Shown here: one piece after another, positions 26,906-35,144 of the stretch
Layout: each line of letters opens with the position of its first letter
Numbering within the stretch: the first letter of the stretch is position 1
Origin: Stutzerimonas kunmingensis
Lineage (GTDB): Bacteria; Pseudomonadota; Gammaproteobacteria; Pseudomonadales; Pseudomonadaceae
Length of the DNA stretch: 40,967 bases
NCBI RefSeq assembly: GCF_014764705.1
Contig: NZ_JACXXG010000035.1
Location: 1-40,967, forward strand
Direction of reading: 5' to 3'
Program-made: the position numbers and the translations under genes
The notes under the pieces: generated by a model
The model's input: the letters and a program-made list of their open reading frames with translations, nothing else
The model's database searches: none
Told to the model about the DNA's origin: nothing

Positions 26906-28171
26906 TTAGAGGAAGATGAACTTGAGCACGGTGAAGAAGACGATCGCCAGGAACGCACCGGCCGGCAGGGTGATCAGCCAGGACATGAAGATCGAGCCCA
27001 CGACACCCAGGTTCAGCGCACCGATACCGCGCGCGATACCGATCCCGAGAACCGCTCCGACCAGCGTGTGAGTCGTGGAGACCGGCAGGCCGATGGCCGA
27101 TGCGCCGACCACGGTTGTCGCGGTAGCCAGTTCGGCGGCAAAACCGCGGCTTGGCGTCAGCTCGGTGATTTCCTTGCCGATGGTGGCGATCACCTTGTAG
27201 CCGTAGGTGGCCAGACCGATGACGATACCTATCGCACCAAGCAGCAACACCCAGCCCGGCACGGCAGACTTGGCCGCGATGTCGGCGGCGCCGCCGGACT
27301 CGATCACACCGACGATGGCGGCCAGCGGACCAACCGCGTTGGCGACATCGTTGGCGCCATGGGCGAAGGCCATCGAGCAGGCGGTGAAGATCATCAGGAC
27401 GGCGAACACCTTTTCCACGCTGGCGAAGTGAAAGGTCTTGTCGGCCTCGACGTCGACCTTGATCCGCGAGAGCAGCGCGATACCCGCGAGCATCACCAGC
27501 AGGCCGATGCCGAAGGCCAGCAGGATGCCCTGGCCGCTGCTGAGGGTCAGACCGACATGCTTGAGGCCCTTGGTGACCGTCATCAGCGCGACCATGAAGC
27601 CGGTCAGGAACATGTACAGCGGCACGAAGCGCTTGGCGTTCTCGAACGGATGATCGGTATTGATGATCAGCTTCTGCACGCTCATGAATAGGCCGAAGGC
27701 GACGATGCCGGACAGCATCGGGGTGAACACCCAGCTGGCGACGATCGGACCGATGGCGTCCCAATGCACCGCATCGGTGGACACACCCACCGCGGCGAAG
27801 CCAATCACCGCGCCGATAATCGAATGCGTGGTGGAAACCGGCCAGCCTTTCATCGTCGCGATCATCAGCCAGGTGCCGGCGGCCAATAGCGCCGACATCA
27901 TCCCCAGCACCATCAGGTCAGGGGAAATCACCTCCGCGTCGACGATGCCGTTCTTGATCGTCTCGGTGACTTCGCCGCCGGCCAGATAGGCGCCGCAGAA
28001 CTCGAAGATCATGGCCACGATGATGGCCTGCTTGATGGTCAGCGCCCGAGAACCGACCGAAGTACCCATGGCATTGGCCACGTCATTGGCGCCCACGCCC
28101 CAGGCCATGAAGAAACCGAATGCGCAGGCAAGGATCAGGAGTACGAAGCCGTAATCCGCAATAAGAGACAT
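26906..28171 (-). CDS. pit: PiT-family inorganic phosphate transporter
   Basis: A 421-residue inner-membrane carrier with about 11-12 spans. The repeated signature of the PiT family occurs once in each half: GANDVANAMG near residue 27 and GANDVANAVG near residue 275, together with STTHSIIGAVIG and STTHTLVGAVLG. Members import phosphate as a metal-phosphate complex with protons or with sodium. It follows the DUF47 gene by 39 bases on the same strand and is ended by a strong terminator. No Pho box was seen upstream of the pair, so low-affinity constitutive uptake is more likely than Pho-regulon control. Confidence 0.95.
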   Translation of the reverse strand: MSLIADYGFVLLILACAFGFFMAWGVGANDVANAMGTSVGSRALTIKQAIIVAMIFEFCGAYLAGGEVTETIKNGIVDAEVISPDLMVLGMMSALLAAGTWLMIATMKGWPVSTTHSIIGAVIGFAAVGVSTDAVHWDAIGPIVASWVFTPMLSGIVAFGLFMSVQKLIINTDHPFENAKRFVPLYMFLTGFMVALMTVTKGLKHVGLTLSSGQGILLAFGIGLLVMLAGIALLSRIKVDVEADKTFHFASVEKVFAVLMIFTACSMAFAHGANDVANAVGPLAAIVGVIESGGAADIAAKSAVPGWVLLLGAIGIVIGLATYGYKVIATIGKEITELTPSRGFAAELATATTVVGASAIGLPVSTTHTLVGAVLGIGIARGIGALNLGVVGSIFMSWLITLPAGAFLAIVFFTVLKFIFL

Positions 28172-28210
28172 AAGGAATTACCTGTTGAACCCAGAAAGGA
28201 TGCTGGCGCC

Positions 28211-28888
28211 TCAGCGCGCCAGCAGTTGTTCCAGACGGTTACCGACGCGCTCGGCGCGGTCGGCTACATCACCGATCCATTCGATGATCTTGTAGAGAAA
28301 GATCACGTCGACTGCTGGCAAATCCTTTTCCAGGTGGAACAGCGCACGGCGAACCGTGATCTGCATGCGGTCGGTTTCCCGCTCGATTTCCTCGAGCTCT
28401 TCGACCATCTTCTCGACGAGAGTGGCTTCGCGGCCGCTGAAGCCGGTTTCCAGCAGCGAATCCAGTTCCTTCAGCGCTTTCAGCGCCTGGGCGCTGGCAT
28501 CCACGGTGCGTTGCACGTAGGCGAGCATCTGCGGCTGCAGTGCCTGCGGGATGGTCATGCAGCGACCCAGCATCAGGCCGGCGATGTCCTTGGCGCGGTT
28601 GGCGATCTTGTCCTGTACACTCAGCAGGTCCAGCAGATCGGAGCGCGGCACCGGCAGGAACAGGCTCTTGGGCAGGTGCTGGCGAACGCTCTTCTTGAGC
28701 TTGTCGGCTTCGTTTTCCAGCTGCGACATCTGCTGCTGAATCTGCTCGACCTTCTCCCAGTCTTCGGCCATGACCGCCTGGAATAGCGGCACCAGGTTCG
28801 CTGCACATTCGTGCGACTTGGCCATATGCTGTTGCATCGGGCCGATTGGCGAACGTCCGAACAAGCTGACGAAAGGATTGACTGGCAT
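28211..28888 (-). CDS. TIGR00153 / DUF47 (PhoU-like) family protein
   Basis: A 225-residue mostly helical cytoplasmic protein of the TIGR00153/DUF47 family, distantly related to PhoU. Typical segments are FGRSPIGPMQQHM at the N-terminus, a long heptad-like helix (LENEADKLKKSVRQHL) and VVDVIFLYKIIEWIGDVADRAE-like text near the C-terminus. Family members are nearly always encoded directly upstream of pit genes, as here, and are thought to regulate the transporter. The gene is divergent from the CYTH-CHAD gene. Confidence 0.92.
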   Translation of the reverse strand: MPVNPFVSLFGRSPIGPMQQHMAKSHECAANLVPLFQAVMAEDWEKVEQIQQQMSQLENEADKLKKSVRQHLPKSLFLPVPRSDLLDLLSVQDKIANRAKDIAGLMLGRCMTIPQALQPQMLAYVQRTVDASAQALKALKELDSLLETGFSGREATLVEKMVEELEEIERETDRMQITVRRALFHLEKDLPAVDVIFLYKIIEWIGDVADRAERVGNRLEQLLAR

Positions 28889-29001
28889 AGGGTATGGCCC
28901 CGGCTTGAAAGAGGCGGCAAGTATACGGACAGGCCATCACGCCTGCTACCGTGCGTCATCAGGCTGCAACATCCACACATCATAGGCACCCAGTCGGCAC
29001 C

Positions 29002-30366
29002 ATGCAGAAAGAAACCGAAATCAAGCTACGCGCCAGCCGCGAAACCCTGCTCGCCCTGCGCGATCATCCGCTGCTGAAGAAGCGCAACAAGAGTGGCTGG
29101 TCGCGCCATGAGCTGTTCAACCAGTATTACGACACCGCCGAGCGCGACCTCGCCCAGGCCCGCGTCGCGCTGCGCCTGCGCCGCGACGGCGAGCAGTTTA
29201 TCCAGACCCTGAAAAGCCGCGGCCAGAGCGTCGCCGGGCTTTCCGAGCGCAACGAGTGGGACTGGTATCTGGACAAGGCCAAGCTCGACACCAAGAAGCT
29301 TGGCGACGACTGCTGGCCGGCCAGCCTCGCCGAGCTGGACAAGAAAAGTCTCAAGCCGATCTTCACCACCGACTTCGTGCGCGAGAAAGCCGAAATTGCC
29401 TGGGGCCGCGGCAAGACCAAGGTGGTGATCGAGGCGGCGCTGGATCTGGGCCAGGTCAAGGCCGGCAAGCAGTCCGAGGAAATCTGCGAGCTGGAGCTCG
29501 AGCTGCGCCAGGGCGATCCGGAAGCGCTGCTGGAATTGGCGGCCGAGCTGGCCGCCGACCTGCCGCTGATGCCCTGCGACATCAGCAAGGCCGAGCGCGG
29601 CTATCGCCTGCATGACGCCGATGGCTACAACCTGCAGCTGCCGGCGCCGGCACTCGACGCTACGATGCCGCTGGACGACGCGGTGGTAGCCCTCGGCTGG
29701 CAGCTGCTGGGCAACAGCCAGCGTCTGGCTGAGCAGTACCGCTTCAATGGCCGCTGGAAACTGCTGAGTGACTGGCTGCAGCAGCTGATCGAGCTGCGCG
29801 CCCTGCTCGGCAGCCTCGGCCAGGCCGCCCCGCGCACCAGCAGTCGTGAGCTGCGTGAACTGCTCGACGCGCTGATCCAGGACTGGCGCCCACGGGTCGA
29901 AGCCGGCCAGGACGATGAAGGCGTGCGCAAGGCCGCACCAGTGCAGTTCGCCGAGGAACTGGGCCAGACCCGCTGGGGCCTGCTGTCGCTGAAAGCCTCG
30001 CTCTGGCTGCTGCAGCGCAGCTGGACCGAAGGCCGCAATGCGCGCGGCGATCGCCAGGGCGCTGCCGAGCTGGGCAAGTGGCTGCTGCATCTGCTGGCGG
30101 AAGAAGCCAAGGCCCTGCAACTGCCGCGCTACCAGCAACAACCCGAAGACCTCGCCGAACAGAGCCCGCGCATGGAGCGCCTGCTGGTCTGGCTGCATCT
30201 GGCCCGCAGCGTGCTGGAGTTGCCGGAAGTCGATCGACTGTACGGCGAGCTGGCCAAGCTGCATGAGCTGGCTCGCCAGCCCATCGACGAGCAAGCGCTG
30301 GAAATGCGCGTCGAGCAGGCGCACCTGGTCTGGACGCTCAAGGCCTGGAAGCAGCTGGAGAAATAA
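29002..30366 (+). CDS. CYTH-CHAD domain protein, likely inorganic triphosphatase
   Basis: A 454-residue cytoplasmic protein. The N-terminal CYTH domain (to about residue 200) keeps the metal- and phosphate-binding ExExK motif at residues 4-8 (ETEIK), followed by RVALRLRR and FIQTLKSRG segments lining the tunnel. The E. coli counterpart, YgiF, hydrolyses inorganic triphosphate. The C-terminal part (about 220-450) is a helical CHAD domain, a polyphosphate-binding type of domain. It sits opposite the DUF47-pit phosphate genes, which makes a link to phosphate or polyphosphate metabolism attractive but unproven. The start at 29002 is chosen because ExExK must be near the N-terminus; the 17-codon upstream extension is unrelated. 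Confidence 0.9.
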   Translation: MQKETEIKLRASRETLLALRDHPLLKKRNKSGWSRHELFNQYYDTAERDLAQARVALRLRRDGEQFIQTLKSRGQSVAGLSERNEWDWYLDKAKLDTKKLGDDCWPASLAELDKKSLKPIFTTDFVREKAEIAWGRGKTKVVIEAALDLGQVKAGKQSEEICELELELRQGDPEALLELAAELAADLPLMPCDISKAERGYRLHDADGYNLQLPAPALDATMPLDDAVVALGWQLLGNSQRLAEQYRFNGRWKLLSDWLQQLIELRALLGSLGQAAPRTSSRELRELLDALIQDWRPRVEAGQDDEGVRKAAPVQFAEELGQTRWGLLSLKASLWLLQRSWTEGRNARGDRQGAAELGKWLLHLLAEEAKALQLPRYQQQPEDLAEQSPRMERLLVWLHLARSVLELPEVDRLYGELAKLHELARQPIDEQALEMRVEQAHLVWTLKAWKQLEK

Positions 30367-30399
30367 CGCCCCAGACGGCGCAAGCTGCTCAAAGTTGAA

Positions 30400-30428
30400 C
30401 CCCGGCGGCAGACAACGCCGGGGCTTTA
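30400..30428 (+). terminator. Hairpin terminator after the CYTH-CHAD gene
   Basis: CCCCGGCG pairs with CGCCGGGG around an 8-base loop, followed by CTTTAG. It lies 34 bases beyond the stop codon. The T-run is short. Confidence 0.5.
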
Positions 30429-30471
30429 GCGGCAAGCTTGGCTTTTCCCGCCGCTGCGTCGAAGGAATCCC

Positions 30472-32256
30472 ATGTCCGTGCTGAACTCGCCCTCCCAGGA
30501 CCGCCCTCTCGATCTCGCCGATCTGTTGCGCGAGTTGGTCGCCCAGGGGCGGGTCGCGCAGGACAGCGCCGAACAATGCCTGACGGTCCGCCGCAGCGCG
30601 GTGGCCAACCAGCAGCATCCGCTGGAATTCCTCGCCGCGCAGCAGCTTGATGATCTGCAGCGGCCGGGCAAGAAGCTCGATCTGGAAACACTGACCGTCT
30701 GGCTGGCGGAACGCGCCGGTCAGCCGTATCTGCGCATCGACCCGCTGAAGATCGACGTCGCCGCCGTCACCCCACTGATGTCCTATGCCTTCGCCCAGCG
30801 CCACAGCATTCTCGCAGTGGCGGTGGACAGCAGCGCCGTCACCATCGCCAGCAGCCAGCCCTTCGTGCACGGCTGGGAAGCCAACCTGACCCACGTGCTC
30901 AAGCGCCCGATCAAGCGCGTGGTGGCCAACCCGAGCGACATTCAGCGCTTCACCGTCGAGTTCTACCGCCTGGCCAAGTCGGTCAGCGGCGCCAGTGGTA
31001 CCGATCAGAAAATCAGCGGCGTCGGCAATTTCGAGCAGCTGCTCAACCTCGGCGCCAGCGATCAGGAACCGGACGCCAACGACTCGCACATCGTCAACAT
31101 CGTCGACTGGCTGTTCCAGTACGCCTTCCAGCAACGCGCCAGCGATATCCACATCGAGCCGCGTCGCGAGCAGGGCTCGGTACGCTTTCGCATCGACGGC
31201 GTGCTGCACAACGTCTATCAGTTTCCGCCACAGGTGACGATGGCGGTGGTCAGCCGACTAAAGTCTCTCGGCCGGATGAACGTCGCCGAGAAGCGCAAAC
31301 CGCAGGATGGCCGGGTCAAGACCAAGACGCCGGAAGGCGGCGAAGTCGAGCTGCGCCTGTCGACGCTGCCAACGGCATTCGGCGAGAAGATGGTGATGCG
31401 TATCTTCGACCCCGAAGTGCTGCTCAAGGGCTTCGACCAGCTGGGCTTTTCCGCTGACGACCTGCGCCGCTGGCAGAGCATGACCGGCCAGCCCAACGGC
31501 ATCATCCTCGTCACCGGGCCGACCGGCTCGGGCAAGACCACCACGCTCTACACCACGCTCAAGCAGCTGGCGACGCCCGAGGTGAACGTCTGCACCATCG
31601 AGGACCCGATCGAGATGATTGAGGGCGCCTTCAACCAGATGCAGGTGCAGCACAACATCGATCTGACCTTCGCCAGCGGCGTGCGCGCGCTGATGCGTCA
31701 GGACCCAGACATCATCATGGTCGGCGAGATCCGCGACCTGGAAACCGCCGAGATGGCCATCCAGGCCGCACTGACCGGCCACCTGGTGCTCTCCACCCTG
31801 CACACCAACGACGCGCCCAGCGCGATCACCCGCTTGCTGGAACTGGGCGTGCCGCACTACCTGCTCAAGGCCACACTGCTCGGCGTCATGGCCCAGCGTC
31901 TGGTGCGCACGCTGTGCCCGCACTGCAAGGCGCCGATGCAGCTGGATGCAGACGACTGGAGCGCATTGACCAAACCCTGGAACGCCCCGCTGCCGACCAC
32001 CGCGCAACGGGCGGTAGGCTGCCTGGAATGCCGCGACACTGGTTTCCGCGGTCGCGCCGGGGTCTACGAGATCATGCTGCTGAACGACGCGATCAAGCCG
32101 CTGATCACCGCCGACACCGACATCGTCGCCCTGCGCCGCCAGGCCTTCAAGGATGGCATGCGCAGCCTGCGCCTCTCAGGCGCCCAGAAGATCGCCGCCG
32201 GCCTCACCACCGTGGAAGAAGTGCTGCGGGTGACGCCGCAGAGCGAGCAGAAATAG
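30472..32256 (+). CDS. GspE/PilB-family secretion ATPase, orphan
   Basis: A 594-residue AAA+ type II/IV secretion ATPase. An N-terminal region of about 180 residues precedes the SDIHIEPRREQGSVRFRIDG N2 segment. Walker A GPTGSGKTT is at about 349-357, the Asp box (TIEDPIEMIEG) follows, the Walker B region is DIIMVGEIRD (about 412-421) and the His box is LSTLHTNDAPSAITRL. The tetracysteine zinc motif CPHC...CLEC near residues 480-525 is intact. Such ATPases power pilus or type II secretion machines, but no pilin, pilB/C/D or gsp gene is nearby; the corresponding P. aeruginosa gene is also isolated. Its machine is therefore unknown. Confidence 0.92.
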   Translation: MSVLNSPSQDRPLDLADLLRELVAQGRVAQDSAEQCLTVRRSAVANQQHPLEFLAAQQLDDLQRPGKKLDLETLTVWLAERAGQPYLRIDPLKIDVAAVTPLMSYAFAQRHSILAVAVDSSAVTIASSQPFVHGWEANLTHVLKRPIKRVVANPSDIQRFTVEFYRLAKSVSGASGTDQKISGVGNFEQLLNLGASDQEPDANDSHIVNIVDWLFQYAFQQRASDIHIEPRREQGSVRFRIDGVLHNVYQFPPQVTMAVVSRLKSLGRMNVAEKRKPQDGRVKTKTPEGGEVELRLSTLPTAFGEKMVMRIFDPEVLLKGFDQLGFSADDLRRWQSMTGQPNGIILVTGPTGSGKTTTLYTTLKQLATPEVNVCTIEDPIEMIEGAFNQMQVQHNIDLTFASGVRALMRQDPDIIMVGEIRDLETAEMAIQAALTGHLVLSTLHTNDAPSAITRLLELGVPHYLLKATLLGVMAQRLVRTLCPHCKAPMQLDADDWSALTKPWNAPLPTTAQRAVGCLECRDTGFRGRAGVYEIMLLNDAIKPLITADTDIVALRRQAFKDGMRSLRLSGAQKIAAGLTTVEEVLRVTPQSEQK

Positions 32257-32275
32257 CCGGAGGCTAGAGGCGTTT

Positions 32276-32347
32276 GTAGGGTGGATGTCGCTTTTTACAT
32301 CCACCACAACTCCGCCCGGTGGATCGGTGAAGCGCGATCCACCCTAC
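32276..32347. repeat. Palindromic REP-like element
   Basis: The 72-bp element starts with GTAGGGTGGAT and ends with its exact reverse complement ATCCACCCTAC. It contains two smaller hairpins in tandem: GTGGATGT / ACATCCAC (32281-32304) and GGTGGATC / GATCCACC (32318-32343). Elements with these GTAGGGTGGAT ends are common in intergenic regions of Stutzerimonas, Pseudomonas and Azotobacter from what I recall, and resemble REP/BIME-type sequences. It lies 20 bases after the stop codon of the ATPase gene, where it could also affect termination or mRNA stability. Only one copy is in the window. Confidence 0.75.
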
Positions 32348-32425
32348 GCCAGCTCGGACCGCACCTGCGTCAGTGCCCGCAGTCGCGCCGATGACGCCGA
32401 CCCTTGCGACGATCCGAATGCTGCA

Positions 32426-33139
32426 TCAGCCGCCCGAACGTGCAGCGAGAATGGTCGCCACCTGGTTGGGCTTGCAGTTGAGATACGCCGAGGATTGCAG
32501 CCATTGCTGGTCGGGGTACCAGGAGAACATGAACTGGCCGCCCTTGAGGCTATCGACCACCATCCGCGCCACCTCAGGCCGTACCGCCGGGCAGCCCTGG
32601 CTGCGGCCGATGCGGCCCTGGGTGGCGATCCAGGAAGGATTCACGTAAGCCGCCGGGTGGATGACGATGGCGCGCTCGCGGGCGCGGTCATTGATACCCG
32701 GCTCCAATCCGTCCATGCGCAGCGAGTAGCCATGCTTGCCGCTGTAGCTTTCGGCGGTGCGGAACAGACCGATGCTGGACTGGTGACTGCCAACCGTATT
32801 GGAGAACTGCGTGGCGTGGTTGTCGCCGGACTTCTGGCCATGGGCGACCAGGTCCTCGAGCAACAGCTCCTCCTTTTCCAGGTCGAAGATCCACAGCCGT
32901 CGCTCGCTGGAAGGCAGCGAAAAATCGATCACCGCCAGACGCTGGGCAGCACTTGCACCGTTGTTGACGGCGCATTGCATGGCCGCGACGGCGTGGGTCA
33001 GAACCTGGCGGTCGAGCGTTGGCGCCAATCGGGCCAGGCTGTCGACCATCGGCTGATAGGTTGCACCGGCCGCCCAGACAGGCGAAGCGAGAACGAAAAG
33101 TCCCGCCGCCAGGCAGGCACGTCGAAGCATGGACATCAT
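32426..33139 (-). CDS. Periplasmic murein L,D-transpeptidase, YkuD_2 type
   Basis: A 237-residue exported protein with a signal peptide ending near ASPVWAAG. The catalytic motif of the YkuD-like fold is present as His161 (IVIHPAAYVNPSW) and Cys183 (GRIGRSQGCPAV). This family of murein L,D-transpeptidase catalytic domain proteins makes or modifies 3-3 crosslinks or links to lipoproteins; the exact reaction is not known here. The frame is open to 33256, but the start at 33139 gives a proper signal peptide; a GAGG lies about 11 bases upstream. It is divergent from a second, unrelated-type L,D-transpeptidase gene, with 209 bases between starts. Confidence 0.85.
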   Translation of the reverse strand: MMSMLRRACLAAGLFVLASPVWAAGATYQPMVDSLARLAPTLDRQVLTHAVAAMQCAVNNGASAAQRLAVIDFSLPSSERRLWIFDLEKEELLLEDLVAHGQKSGDNHATQFSNTVGSHQSSIGLFRTAESYSGKHGYSLRMDGLEPGINDRARERAIVIHPAAYVNPSWIATQGRIGRSQGCPAVRPEVARMVVDSLKGGQFMFSWYPDQQWLQSSAYLNCKPNQVATILAARSGG

Positions 33140-33348
33140 CGAGCAAGCAACCTCGTCGGGCCCGGCCTGACGACTTCCTGTCTGGCCGGCGCCGCATACT
33201 CGCTGCCGAACACAGCAGCAGCGCAACGAAGCCGGGCGGGACGAACGTGCGCCCAATGCCCGGCAGGATATGTTTTTATGGGCCCGAAAGAATGCCGGCA
33301 GACACCGGAACGGCGGCCCTACAGGCGCGCAGTCTAGCAGTCACGGGA

Positions 33349-34953
33349 ATGGCCTGGAGCGATAAATTGTTCAAAAAATGTGCATTTCGTCTTGCCGTCT
33401 GGCTCTGCCTCGCCCCGATCGCGGCCTCGGCAGAGCCGCTCGTCGCGTCGCCGACGCCGCTCGAAACCGCGCTGATGAGCCTGCCAGAGCGCTGCACGGC
33501 GATGCCGGACAGGCTGGAACCAGAGGCGCTGCAGCGACTGTCGGCATTCTATGCAGCCGTGCATCACCAGCCGGTGTGGAATTCCTATGCGACACTCGAC
33601 GGCCTGCTGCAGCAGCTCGCGCAACTGGCCGATGACGGTCTGGACCCGGCGCAATATCAGCCGGCGCGCATACGCGAGCAGCTCTATCAGTCGTCGACCG
33701 CGCCGCTGCATCGCGAATGCGCTGACATCCTCACCAGCCACGCCTATCTGGAAGCGCTGCACCATCTGGCCCGTGGTCGCCTGCGCCAGGCCGATGTCGA
33801 GCAGATCTGGCGCAGCCCCGACGCCGCGGAGCGCGACGATAGCCAGCAATTGCTGCAGATCGCCGTGCAGGGCCTTACCGATCTGCCGCAGGCCTTCGAG
33901 CGCGCCCGCCCGGCCCTTGCGCTGTACCGCGACTTGCGCGCCGCCTATGCGCGGTTGCGCCTGGCGCCGCTGCCCGCCTGGCGGCCATTGCCGGACGGCA
34001 CGACGCTGCGACCCGGAATGAGCGATGAACGTGTGCCGCTGCTGCGCGAAATACTGCTCGCCGGCGCCGCCAGTACGGCGGCGCTGGAGCCGCGCTACGA
34101 CGACGAGCTGCTCGAGGCGGTGCGCCGCTTTCAGACGCGACATGGTCTGGAAACCGACGGCGTGATCGGCGCCGGCACTCTGGCTGCATTGAACGTCAGC
34201 CCGGCCAGCCGTCTCGATCAGGTGCGTATCAATCTGGAGCGCCTGCGCTGGATCAGCCGTGACCTCGAGCCGCAATCGCTGCTGGTGGATATCGCCGGCG
34301 CACGGCTGATCTACTATCGCGACAGCTGCCCGTTCTGGCAGACGCGTACCCAGGTCGGCCGCCAGGCGCGGCAGACGCCGCCGCTGAAATCGCAGATCAC
34401 CCGACTCACGCTCAACCCCACCTGGACCGTACCTCCGACCATCCTGCAGCAGGACAAGCTGCCGTTGATCCGCAAGGACGCCGGCTACCTCGCGCGTCAC
34501 GGGATGCGCGTGCTCGATGCCCAGGGCAACGACCTGGACCCGGCCAGCATCGACTGGCATGCACCGCGCAACATCATGCTGCGCCAGGAGGCAGGTCCGG
34601 CCAATCCGCTCGGACAGGTGGCAATCCGCTTCGCCAACCCGTTCTCGGTGTACCTGCACGATACGCCGAGCAAGCCGCTGTTCGATCTCAGCGAGCGTGC
34701 CCTCAGCTCCGGCTGCGTGCGCGTCGAAGGGGCGCTGCAGCTGGTCGATCTGCTACTCGACGAAGACGAGCGCGAGACTGTTGCCAGACTGCTGCAGACC
34801 GGCAAGCCCCACGAGTACCGCCTGACGCGCCGCACGCCGATCCTGATGGCCTACTGGACCGCGGCCGTCGACGACACCGGCCAGCTGCGCTATCGCCCGG
34901 ACATTTACCAGCGCGATGCCGCGCTCCTCAGGGCGCTGGACGCGGCGCGTTAG
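33349..34953 (+). CDS. YcbB-type L,D-transpeptidase with peptidoglycan-binding domain
   Basis: A 534-residue exported protein of the LdtD (YcbB) type. A signal peptide ends near IAASA at about residue 28. A helical N-terminal scaffold region follows, then a peptidoglycan-binding domain near residues 254-287 (LLEAVRRFQTRHGLETDGVIGAGTLAALNV) and a YkuD catalytic domain (about 315-490) with His437 and Cys456 (LHDTPSKP...LSSGCVRVE). These enzymes form 3-3 crosslinks between meso-diaminopimelate residues and allow beta-lactam bypass in E. coli. The start at 33349 follows a CGGGA; the frame is open far upstream but that part is not homologous. Confidence 0.9.
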   Translation: MAWSDKLFKKCAFRLAVWLCLAPIAASAEPLVASPTPLETALMSLPERCTAMPDRLEPEALQRLSAFYAAVHHQPVWNSYATLDGLLQQLAQLADDGLDPAQYQPARIREQLYQSSTAPLHRECADILTSHAYLEALHHLARGRLRQADVEQIWRSPDAAERDDSQQLLQIAVQGLTDLPQAFERARPALALYRDLRAAYARLRLAPLPAWRPLPDGTTLRPGMSDERVPLLREILLAGAASTAALEPRYDDELLEAVRRFQTRHGLETDGVIGAGTLAALNVSPASRLDQVRINLERLRWISRDLEPQSLLVDIAGARLIYYRDSCPFWQTRTQVGRQARQTPPLKSQITRLTLNPTWTVPPTILQQDKLPLIRKDAGYLARHGMRVLDAQGNDLDPASIDWHAPRNIMLRQEAGPANPLGQVAIRFANPFSVYLHDTPSKPLFDLSERALSSGCVRVEGALQLVDLLLDEDERETVARLLQTGKPHEYRLTRRTPILMAYWTAAVDDTGQLRYRPDIYQRDAALLRALDAAR

Positions 34954-35144
34954 CGCAACGCTGACGACCCAGTGCGGGCACCCGCGCGGCGTTCCGTTCG
35001 TCGGGAGTTTCGTCGCCTGCTGCCTGAACCAAGCAGGCTCGGCGTAGTCTTTTGCTGACCGCTCGACACACCCGCCGCTGAAGGGTGGTCGACTGACAGA
35101 CCCGTCTGAATTACTCAGTGCCATGGATAGCCGAGCAGGACACC

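Noticed and set aside
29026..31209. Minus-strand frame of 727 codons across the CYTH-CHAD and GspE-like genes
   Set aside because: It spans two conserved genes and their intergenic terminator, has no recognisable domain, and is an effect of codon bias.
33019..33348. 110-codon upstream extension of the YcbB-type L,D-transpeptidase
   Set aside because: It overlaps the divergent transpeptidase gene and would bury the signal peptide that begins at 33349.
35015..35038. GCCTGCT / AGCAGGC inverted repeat as a terminator of the YcbB-type gene
   Set aside because: No T-run follows the stem directly and it lies about 60 bases past the stop; it may be chance.
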